From Lineus longissimus (lineage: Eukaryota > Nemertea > Pilidiophora > Heteronemertea > Lineidae): DNA of 64,000 bases. The notes beneath the pieces are model-generated. The model had not been told where the DNA came from and did no database searches. It worked only from the letters and a program-made list of their open reading frames with translations. Below, in pieces: positions 56,601-64,000 of the stretch (position 1 is the stretch's first letter; each line of letters opens with the position of its first letter). The stretch is from the NCBI RefSeq assembly GCF_910592395.1, contig NC_088316.1, forward strand, positions 1,424,001-1,488,000, read 5' to 3'. Position numbers and translations under genes: made by a program.

Positions 56601-59600
56601 CTTATACCTCTCTTTTTAGGTGAGACCACCGTCAGGATTAGGTAACCGGTTGCCTCCAAATCTTGGTGATATAGGGAATCGTCTGCCAGCTGACTTAGGC
56701 TTAGGTAACATAATGCCGTCTGATGGCCAGAATATTGCACAGACCAATCGGGGCACGAAAGAGTGGCACCAGCATGTGACTCAGGATCTGCGGAACCACT
56801 TAGTGCACAAATTGTAAGTTGAAAGAAGGATTCAGGGTCTTACTTTATCAGGTCATGGTGGATCAAAAGCGCTCTAGCGTTCTGGGCCAAGTCTCATGTT
56901 TCAAAAGACACATTTTGGTGATCATTTCAGGCCTTGATTGTAGATACGTCAGGACTTGGGAGGGACGGATGGACGTTGGTAGGGGAGGGGGAGGGTGAGG
57001 GTGAGGGAGAGTCCAAACTGATGCGTGTTTACATTTTTCCATTTCAGAGTTCAGGCAATATTTCCTACTCCTGATCGCACAGCATTTAAGGACAAGAGAA
57101 TGAATAATCTAGTCGCGTACGCTCGTAAGGTGGAAGGGGACATGTATAATACTGCAAATAGTAGGGTAAGTCGGTCTACTAGTACAGTAGTTTTACGATT
57201 GACATGAATAAGAAATGGCGTCCCAGGACAAGTTGTTGAGTAGTGTTGTGCAGAAGGCGATATTACTGAGGGCACTCTCGGAAGTACCTCTCTGTCAAGG
57301 ACACCTTAAGGACTGACTGACGTGGTTCTTTTCAGAGAGGTGTCCTGATTACAGAGATCAAATTGTACAGAAACAACCTATTGTCACCACTAGAGAGGGT
57401 GTCCTGTCCTCAAGTAGTTTACCTTGTGAAACACAGTTCAGTCTGACGTCTCCCTGTCCTAGCTTGCTAACGTTTATATTCAACCGTTTAAATCTTCAAT
57501 TACAGGAGGAGTATTATCACCTGCTGGCGGAAAAAATTTACAAAATTCAAAAGGAGCTTGAAGAGAAACGGATGAATCGACTCAAGGAACAACAAAAAGG
57601 AGGGACAGGGGGTCTTCCTGGTCCGGGTGGCCAACCTGTGCGGCCTATCTCTTCAAGTAAGTTTTGTGGTTAGAGTTCAAATCTGAACTACACTGTCTTT
57701 TATTGTAGACACAGTAATCTCTGTATTACAGTGAAATTAAAAGATGATCTTCAAATTCTTTTTCATGAGTGGGACATATCCAATCTCTGATATTCATATT
57801 TCAAGCTAATGACTGCATATCTTAAAGATTTGCCTTGATTGAGATGGTTGTCCGGATCAATCACGAATTCTGGATTTTCTGGAGGCTTCTTAGATTTAAC
57901 GACTTATTTTCTCTTCAGATGGACCATTACCGTTACTGCCATCGCCAAACCCCCGGTTACCCACGCCAAATCTGACAGCGCCAAGCGATCCATACGCTCT
58001 CATACCATCGACTCCCCTAAGTGCTCCGTTGCAACGGCCATCATTATCAGGACCTAATTCTGTTGGCCCTCGGACTGCTTCACCGCCAAACCTGGCTGGT
58101 CTTGTTCCACCAAATCCAAACCCAACAAGTCAAAGTGCTGCATTGAAAGAGTCACAGCAACAATTCCAGGAGGCTTTGAAACGGATGGAGCAACAACAAT
58201 CGCAGCACCTGCCTCAAAAGGGAGCCACGCCGGTGTCGCAAAAAGGTGGCCCTCTGACACCACAACAGCCACCTACACCACAAAAACAAATGCCACAATC
58301 GAACCAATCACAGCAACAGTCGGGAGGCAAACATCTTCCCAACCAGAAATCGCCTGGTGGGATGCAACAGTTAACGCCGCAGCCAAACCAACAGCATGAG
58401 ATGTCGCAGCCTCCGGCATCTGTCACGCCAACGTCGCAACATTCATCGATGGATATTGCTGGCAAAGACATGAAGGATATGAAAGATATCAAGCATGAAA
58501 TAAAAACCGAACCTCGGCTGACGCCTTTGTCTTCTGGTGGGAAAGGTTCAGGGAAATCAGAGCCGACGTCGGTGTCGTCGGAAAAGAAAGAGATCAAACA
58601 AGAAATGGACACGTCTTCTGTGAAGGAGGAGTCTTTGTCTCCTCAGTCGACGACGAGTACTGGGAAAGGTGAAAATGGAAGTGGTGATATGAAACTCCCT
58701 TCAAACGGTGCCTTGACTCCCAAACTTGAGAAGGATGCCCCGAGACAGAAGAAAAGTAAGTCAATGTATTACATCTCTCAATCATTCTAATGTGAATTGA
58801 GTTTTTTTCACAATTTTGGGAAATCTTTGACAATTCCATCAGTTATTTCTCTTTTGAAACCATGTCTGTGATTATTAGATAGCTTTAGGAATTCAGGCTT
58901 GGACAGCAGACCATGTACAGTTCTGATTGATTTCTGAGCCACCCTGTACTCCAGTTTCTTCGTGGTAGCAACCTAATGTGTTGTCTTGTGCCTTGGCTCT
59001 GACAACTAAGGGACCTTTACTACTTTATAATGAAGAATGTTTCTGTCTTGCCCGTTTGGTGGCATTTTGTTAACTTATTTGCTTTCTGTTTCCAGTTTTC
59101 AAGCCTGATGAACTACGGCAAGCTCTCATGCCAACACTTGAGAAGCTGTATAAACAAGACCCAGAGTCTCTACCCTTCCGACAGCCGGTCGATCCTCTAT
59201 TGTTACAAATTCCAGTGAGTACTATTCCAAGTAAAAGCTCTTATCAAACTCAGAAGGAACACTGGCGATGTCAGATTGCTGAATGCTCCAATCACTTAGC
59301 TTTAGGTGCAGTTGCTTTGATGAAAAATATAATATCAACTTTATCTTTGTTCTTGTATGATGTTCTTGGCCACTGCTGCCTTGTGGTCAGAACTCAAGAT
59401 GAAAAATCAACTTAAAACTACAAGCAGAATTTCTCATTACTTGCTTTGCTAAGGGTTGCTTTGGGTCAGCTTGATGGTGGTTACGTGGTGCTACAGTCCT
59501 TGATTGTTCACTAACTATGCCATTTTTCATTTAGATGTACCCCTGTATGATACCTTTTTGACTGAAAGCTCTGCCAATGTCGAAAAAGTAAAGTTCAATG

Positions 59601-62600
59601 TGGATGAGAGAAATTAATTTTGGGCAAAAGTGTATTATTGTTAAAATTCAGATGCTCTTCAAAATCAATTAAAATTCAATATTTATTTCAAAAAATGATG
59701 AACAAAATGATGAACATTAAAATGATGAACAAAAAGTTAACATTCGGTCATGATTCCTGAATTCAGGGCTCCAGTTCCTGGATCTTAAAACTGAAGTAAA
59801 ATATATTTATTGTTCTTTTCGGTGTTGTAAACTTAACTCATCCCTCGGCAACTGGCAGTCAAAAGGGTTCCCCTTTTCCCGTTTCAGAAGGTAAAAAAGA
59901 CACCAAATTCTTCTTTTCAGGATTACTTTGAAATAGTCAAGAAACCGATGGACTTGGCTTCAATCAAACGCAAACTGGACACGGGACATTACAAAGATCC
60001 CTGGGAGTATGTGGATGATGTGTGGCTCATGTTCGACAACGCTTGGTTATATAATAGAAAAACGTCTCGAGTTTACAAGTATTGTACAAAGGTATGTTGT
60101 CGCCGTGGGGGTACAGCCCATCTCTGAAGTCACTGCCACTAGGCCCTTATGCCGTAATAGGACTTGCAGTTATGGACTGTATGAGTGAAGAGTGAATGCA
60201 GAACACCCAGACTATAAATCAAAAAGTGAATGTAAATAGAACTTTTGAAATTCTGCTGTCTGGAAGTGATTGAATATTTACTTTGACGCTCGGACGAGAT
60301 CATTTTGTGCAAGTTAAAACATAAATGTTGTCACCAGAAGTTGAATTTCAGAATTGTGTTTAATTGCAAGGTTTGAAATTTTGCTGAGTTTTGTTCTTAT
60401 TGAAATCAAATCTTTCGTTTGCACCTAAGTATGATAGTCTAGTCAACGCACTGCTATTCAATTTCAGCTTGCCGAGGTGTTTGAGGGTGAAATAGACAGT
60501 GTGATGCAATCATTAGGCTACTGCTGCGGGAGGAAGTACGTGTTCCACCCCCAGGTTCTCTGTTGTTATGGCAAACAGTTGTGTACGATACCGAGAGATG
60601 CAATGTACTACACTTATCAGAACAGGTGAGTTCATCTAGCTACTTATAGTAATGATAATAATAATGATGATGATAATGACTTCTTGATATCTATTCATTC
60701 ATACCAGTATCTGGTCCGCCAGCAGAGTAAAAGAAAAACGAAAAACGGGGATAATTAAATCGCGGGTTTCCGAAATCTGGTCTTTTCACATCTTCAGTTT
60801 TGAAATGAGTTGTATCTTTCAGGAGTAGATCCTGTTAGGAACTAATTATAAAAACGATGGATTTAAAAACGTGTTTAGAATTAAACTTGTCATTGCGGTG
60901 GGTTGTCTGAGAGGAGAGTTCTTGTATCATTCATCCTTCATGCTTCATTTCATGTTTGATGTAAGTGCATGTGATCATCGTAGATGCTCCAAGCCCCTTT
61001 TTATAAAAAATAGAGTTTATCAAACATCGGAGTGAAATATTATGATATGGATGTGTTTGGTAAAATAAATTTCTTTTGCTTTGAGGCTCATCCTCATATT
61101 CCTGAGCTTGCACAAGTTCGACCGCTATAATAGCTTGTCACATGTAGACCCTGATGTACCCTTTAGCGGGATAAGGGTAACTTTGACTATTTGAGTACTG
61201 ACCAGAACCCTTAGTTCATCTAAGAATTCTTGTTTAATTTTGCAACTCCCATGATATTATTTTCTAGCTTATAAATCAAAAAATATATTCTGTTAACTGT
61301 AGAGGTCTAAAATATGCAGCCAATTTCTTCATCTGTAGCCTCTAGAGATGATTATAAGCTTTTGTTAGAGGCACCTTTTAAAACATCGGCCATACCCTTT
61401 TCACTTTTCGCTCGCGTTACGTTTGAGCTAGGTGGTGTTACATTCTCGTATGATATTTCCTTGTCGTTTTCTTGTGGATCATTTTACTGTACACTTCCTG
61501 CAAATTCATCTCTCTCCGGCCATTTTATTTGGAAGCGACACTATTTTTCTTAGGTGTTTAGTTTCCCTCCTTAGTGGTGCTGCGACCTCCTCCCTAGAGA
61601 TCATGGCAGCGGGTTTCACACGTTCCACAAACTTTGAGGTCGGTTAAATTACAATCGCAAAGCCAATGGATAATATTGGAGAAGACATTTACTCGTATCG
61701 TCTGTTTTAATTTTTTCTATGAAGAAAAATGGATCGAGGAGACTGAAGGTTCCAGTGCAACAAAGGCTACCGCTGACCGTCACTGAATTAATGCATTGTG
61801 GTGTCATAGACATGATGTCAATTTGAGTTTTTATAATCATTTAGTGAAAACCAGCGCCCCCTATTGGGATGCCAGTACCCTATTCTGGAGGAGGTTGCAG
61901 ACATCGTGCATGAGTCTTAACATCTTTCGTTTCACACCTGCTAATGCTTTCGCTTTTGCTTTCGTTTCTCCCCTTTCATTATCGGTGTGATGTGTGTGTC
62001 GTCTGCTCGTCATCGTCATATCAACAACAACAATGACAACAAACAGTTCAAGGGGCCACGGTCTTCTCGCTGACAGGTACGTCTACTGTGAGAAGTGCTT
62101 CAACGACATCCATGGGGACGAGGTGGAGCTGTCCGATGACCCAACGCAACCTGTGACGTGAGTATACCATCTTTTATCGATTTTTTTGTCAGGTGGGAAA
62201 ATCTATCACAAGCTGTTGTGACAGCGCTAACTAATTTGGCCTAGTTTCTCTGTTGCCGTTAACACTATTTTTGTTAACGAAACTTGACTAGCCCTGACCT
62301 CGTTTTCGTGTTGGTAACATTTGTGGGTTAAGCAGGAACCTAAGTTGCAGAAGTAATCACATGAGACTGGTGATATGAAAATGTTGCCAGTATGGGGTCT
62401 GTTGTTAGTCAGTTGATGGGCAGTTATCCGTGCCAAGTGAATAGTGATAGTCGGGATGGCGAGGACCTTGAACACCCCATAAAAGTCCGGCGTTTATGAT
62501 AATGATGCTGCTAAGCAAGGAATCGATGCAGTCAGTGCTGAGAATTCAAATGATTGGCAACAGTTATCGAGACCTGAAAATGTGGTCTTATTAAGTCATT

Positions 62601-63745
62601 AAGAATATATTTTTGTCCATCCTCAGGACAGTGGATTCAGCTCAAGTTTGCATGGTTTATATTTCACATTCCAAAGCAGTTGGCAATAATAAACTTTTGT
62701 CTCATGCTATAAGTATCATATTTTGCACTTCCTGCTGACAGTGTACTTTCCATTCAAGATTGAGCTGTATTTATTGTGCTGTTGGATATGAATAATAGAC
62801 AGGATTAGCACTTGCCCGAAACCCCTGTGAAGTTGATGTAGAATGCAAAAATGCAATCTCCTCGTACACACACTTGGAGTCGGGCAGTTGCTTTTCCTGA
62901 CTATTGTCTGTTGTGAGATATACCTCGTTGATCCATTATCATGAAATGAAAGAGATTCCATGTCGTTTGGGGAAATAGTCAGTATTTAAAACACGATGAG
63001 TTAGCAACTTGCATTGGTATTCTGATTTCACCAAGAACATTTACCCGATTGAGGAATTGCTTGGGTATCATTACACATGGCATGGAGCTGAGTAGGAAAT
63101 ACTTTGCAGTAGGGTAAATTGTGAGCAGAAGGGGGGGTTGAGGATGTGCGCTCTTGTGTTGGATGTTGGAGTCAGTGCTTGGAAACTTTCATTTCACATT
63201 TAAAAATCTAAATTCGAATCTTTTTCGAGTTTCAGCTGATGTGGATCAACCATAATGTTAGTGTTCAATTATGTTGGCTTAAATATTTTCATCTTCAACT
63301 TGTACCGCAGGAAATGGAGATCTCATGGATCTTGAATATTGTCATAATCGCACAATTTGTGGACATTGTTTTCTCGTAAAGACTTGATGAACAGTAAACG
63401 ATGAAGAAATCTGAAAAAAAACAGAAATGGGAAATATATATGACAGAATTCGACTGTCGTTAATGAGTATTTGAAAATTTGAAAAGGCTGAAGGTTGTCT
63501 CTGAAGTAACTTTTATGTTGCTCTATTTGATTTGAGATTGGAAAACATTTGGGATATAGTCAAGCAAGTAGGTATTGGAACTCGAGGGGGGAGGGGGGCA
63601 TTTTAGTGTGCAATGTTGATGAAGATGACAAATGTTGAGGCTAATTCATTGACGCCGACTCAAGTCATTGTTTACCATTTCTTTCCAGTCGAATAAAGAA
63701 AGATCAATTCGTCAAAGCGCGAAATGATCACCTTGAGGCAGAACC
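50521..63745 (+). CDS. CREBBP: CBP/p300 histone acetyltransferase, N-terminal half (15 exons, runs off window)
   Basis: Transcriptional coactivator and lysine acetyltransferase of the nucleus. Coding exons: 50521-50605, 51451-52109, 54502-54718, 55136-55249, 55475-55723, 56035-56138, 56620-56813, 57048-57165, 57506-57656, 57919-58755, 59096-59214, 59921-60091, 60468-60625, 62077-62157, 63689-63745. Every junction is GT-AG and phases agree, giving 1104 codons so far. Order: N-terminal basic motif, LxxLL, TAZ1 (~263-355), [11 protein letters not shown] motif, KIX (~520-606), proline/glutamine-rich linker with SUMO motifs (~640-905), bromodomain (~907-1030), start of RING/PHD. Full animal CBPs are about 2200-2600 residues; HAT, ZZ, TAZ2 and NCBD lie beyond 64000. 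The start is chosen because [16 protein letters not shown] aligns with the vertebrate CBP/p300 N-terminus. Confidence 0.97.
50606..51450 (+). other. CREBBP: CBP intron 1
   Basis: 845 bp, GTAACT...CTCGTTTCAG. No repeat or transposon recognised in it. Confidence 0.7.
51451..52109 (+). CDS. CREBBP: CBP exon 2: Ser/Thr/Asn-rich N-terminal region with LxxLL
   Basis: Acceptor CTCGTTTCAG, donor TAAG|GTAGGT. Starts [16 protein letters not shown], matching the DFGSLFDLENDLPDEL segment of [13 protein letters not shown] contains LSQLL, equivalent to the nuclear-receptor-binding LSELL of vertebrate CBP/p300. The rest is a low-complexity Ser/Asn/Gly/Met-rich stretch, as in other CBPs. Confidence 0.92.
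52110..54501 (+). other. CREBBP: CBP intron 2
   Basis: 2.4 kb. Includes a run of 13 G (52289-52301), which is assembly-sensitive. No coding exon with CBP similarity and no transposon termini were recognised. It is the largest intron in the visible part of the gene. Confidence 0.6.
54502..54718 (+). CDS. CREBBP: CBP exon 3: TAZ1 first part
   Basis: Encodes [40 protein letters not shown] and [19 protein letters not shown], nearly identical to vertebrate TAZ1. Zinc ligands of the first HCCC site and most of the second are present. TAZ1 binds HIF-1alpha, CITED2, STAT2 and other activation domains. Enters phase 0, exits phase 1. Confidence 0.97.
54719..55135 (+). other. CREBBP: CBP intron 3 with TGTCACAACC duplication
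   Basis: Contains two ~120-bp diverged copies (about 54780-54895 and 54896-54990) sharing AAGGA-TTG, GGTCCAGACT-CATTTACTGG, GGGTTGTGACCA and CATCTACTGGA. GTCACAACC words occur at both ends (54791, 55026). This is the third cluster of this word in the window. Confidence 0.65.
55136..55249 (+). CDS. CREBBP: CBP exon 4: TAZ1 second part
   Basis: Encodes (V)[19 protein letters not shown] and [18 protein letters not shown]. Completes the second and third zinc sites (AHC, HWKNC, CPVC). Acceptor TTTATTTCAG, donor GCGG|GTGAGT; phase 1 on exit. Confidence 0.97.
55475..55723 (+). CDS. CREBBP: CBP exon 5: TAZ1-KIX linker
   Basis: Gly/Ala/Pro-rich. Contains [18 protein letters not shown], matching the conserved MQRAYAALGLP motif between TAZ1 and KIX in vertebrate CBP. 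Two in-frame donors lie 6 nt apart (GGAG|GTATAG at 55718 and ATAG|GTATGT at 55724). I choose the second, stronger one; use of the first would remove two residues. Confidence 0.88.
56035..56138 (+). CDS. CREBBP: CBP exon 6: linker
   Basis: Encodes [20 protein letters not shown] and [14 protein letters not shown], a Pro/Gln-rich disordered stretch. Identified by its splice sites (TGTATTTTCAG, CCG|GTATGT) and by phases that fit both neighbours; only one frame is open. Confidence 0.85.
56620..56813 (+). CDS. CREBBP: CBP exon 7: linker and KIX start
   Basis: Linker, then [20 protein letters not shown], helix 1 of KIX. Acceptor CTCTCTTTTTAG, donor AATT|GTAAGT; two bases of a Leu codon remain at the end. 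Confidence 0.95.
56982..57007 (+). promoter_or_regulatory. CREBBP: intronic G-quadruplex motif before KIX exon
   Basis: Five G-tracts of 3-5 (56982-56985, 56987-56991, 56993-56995, 56999-57001, 57005-57007) with loops of 1-3 bases on the sense strand, 40 nt before the acceptor at 57047. It meets the usual G3+N1-7 rule and would overlap the branch-point region of the nascent RNA. Confidence 0.6.
57048..57165 (+). CDS. CREBBP: CBP exon 8: KIX middle
   Basis: Encodes [20 protein letters not shown] and [19 protein letters not shown]. Carries the KIX alpha-2 helix and loop residues that bind phospho-CREB KID, MLL and Myb. The [11 protein letters not shown] tyrosines are conserved; the only notable change is Lys to Arg in AYAKK. 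Confidence 0.97.
57261..57428 (-). mobile_element. CAGT-family MITE, decayed, in CBP intron 8
   Basis: Blocks CCTCTCTGTCAAGGACACC, AAGGACTGAC, TTCAGAGAGGTGTCCTGATTA, AGAGATCAAATTGTACAGAA and AGAGAGGGTGTCC follow the reverse-orientation order of the family. Termini are degraded (TTACTGAGGGCACTCTC and TTTACCTTGTGA). Intronic insertion with no effect on the coding frame. Confidence 0.7.
57506..57656 (+). CDS. CREBBP: CBP exon 9: KIX end
   Basis: Encodes [20 protein letters not shown] then [15 protein letters not shown], the long alpha-3 helix of KIX, nearly invariant from invertebrates to human. This is followed by a Gly/Pro linker. Donor TCAA|GTAAGT, phase 1. Confidence 0.97.
57919..58755 (+). 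CDS. CREBBP: CBP exon 10: Pro/Gln-rich linker with SUMO-type motifs
   Basis: 279 residues between KIX and bromodomain. The first half is Pro/Asn/Ser-rich; the middle is Gln-rich ([19 protein letters not shown]). The last third is acidic and lysine-rich with three psi-K-x-E motifs (IKTE, IKQE, VKEE) at 58501-58630, equivalent to the CRD1 repression domain of p300/CBP. Ends APRQKKS/I leading into the bromodomain. Frame confirmed by both junction phases. Confidence 0.93.
59096..59214 (+). CDS. CREBBP: CBP exon 11: bromodomain start
   Basis: Encodes [20 protein letters not shown] and [20 protein letters not shown]: bromodomain helix Z and the start of the ZA loop, including the conserved LPF of the WPF/LPF shelf. 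Confidence 0.97.
59921..60091 (+). CDS. CREBBP: CBP exon 12: bromodomain core
   Basis: Encodes [40 protein letters not shown] and [17 protein letters not shown]. The acetyl-lysine-anchoring Asn of AWLYNRK is present. 171 nt, phase 0 on both sides. Confidence 0.98.
60468..60625 (+). CDS. CREBBP: CBP exon 13: bromodomain end and RING start
   Basis: Encodes [40 protein letters not shown] and [12 protein letters not shown]: last bromodomain helix, then the first cysteines of the RING of the CH2 region that packs on the HAT domain. Exit phase 2. Confidence 0.97.
60640..60685 (+). repeat. ATAATGATG microsatellite in CBP intron 13
   Basis: Degenerate TAATGATAATAATAATGATG run just after the exon 13 donor. 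Low complexity; the rest of the 1.45-kb intron (60626-62076) shows no recognisable feature. Confidence 0.7.
62077..62157 (+). CDS. CREBBP: CBP exon 14: RING part
   Basis: Encodes [26 protein letters not shown], matching the YHFCEKCF...DDPSQP segment of CBP. CEKC supplies RING zinc ligands. The acceptor GCTGACAG has a weak pyrimidine tract, but frame and homology are clear. Confidence 0.95.
62158..63688 (+). other. CREBBP: CBP intron 14
   Basis: 1.5 kb with no exon, transposon end or array recognised. G-rich runs at about 63130 and 63585-63598. Confidence 0.6.
63689..63745 (+). CDS. CREBBP: CBP exon 15: lead into PHD
   Basis: Encodes (T)[18 protein letters not shown], aligning with TISKDQFEKKKNDTLDPEPF just before the PHD cysteines. 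Acceptor TTTCTTTCCAG, donor AACC|GTAAGT, exit phase 2. The next exon is outside the window. Confidence 0.93.
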
Positions 63746-64000
63746 GTAAGTTGGCACTGCGCAGTCATGCGGTTTGGCAGCTGTCGGGCTACCACAATGG
63801 TTCAGCATGAACAGACCACGTTCATAAGCCTGTAGCAGTCTTGGCAGTAGCTTGCTTGAAATCGTACACAAAAAGTCTTCTCTGTCTTTCGTGTTTGCGC
63901 CAACTTCGCATGAATGTCTGTTTCAATTTTTAGCAGATTCGTATTATTAGATTGTACTTTGTCGTTGATCTCTCTGCACTGATCAATTTTCTCTGCTGCT

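Overview
This window is animal genomic DNA. Its genes are split by GT-AG introns, it is AT-rich outside exons, and it is dense in small inverted-repeat transposons, minisatellites and tRNA-derived SINE remnants. The two protein genes I can recognise point to a bilaterian invertebrate. A marine lophotrochozoan or invertebrate deuterostome is likely, but I cannot name the group from sequence alone.

Layout. About 1-35.7 kb: no recognisable protein-coding exon. It holds a 33-bp minisatellite at the left edge, a 16-copy 72-bp array with higher-order structure (6216-7367), several degenerate tandem duplications, 62-bp, 66-bp and 84-bp repeats, three tRNA-like SINE heads, and a 483-bp element with 53-61 bp terminal inverted repeats and a 9-bp target-site duplication (30661-31143). 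Much of this stretch may be intron or upstream flank of the adenylyl cyclase gene. 35.7-44.0 kb: the last four coding exons of a membrane adenylyl cyclase of the ADCY9 class (+ strand). They cover the end of C1a, a short C1b linker, the second membrane domain and the whole C2 domain. 44.0-50.0 kb: probable long 3' UTR plus intergenic DNA, packed with MITEs and hairpins. 50.5-64.0 kb: the first fifteen coding exons of the single CBP/p300 acetyltransferase gene (+ strand). They cover the N-terminus, TAZ1, KIX, a SUMO-motif-rich linker, the bromodomain and the start of the RING/PHD region. The gene runs off the right edge before the HAT domain.

How the genes relate. ADCY9 makes cAMP. cAMP activates PKA, phospho-CREB is formed, and phospho-CREB binds the KIX domain of CBP. 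Two ends of the same pathway therefore sit head-to-tail on one strand, 6.5 kb apart from stop to start. Human ADCY9 and CREBBP are neighbours in the same order and orientation on 16p13.3, so this looks like ancient conserved microsynteny. The cyclase is unusual for an AC9. It carries Leu and Ser at the two C2 positions where mammalian AC9 has the Tyr and Ala linked to forskolin insensitivity, and it stops 13 residues after the C2 fold, with no autoinhibitory C2b tail.

One TA-flanked CAGTRGAACC...GGTTCYACTG MITE family appears ten times. Seven copies lie between 40 and 57 kb, in introns and the probable 3' UTR, in both orientations. No CRISPR, rRNA, functional tRNA or viral gene was recognised.
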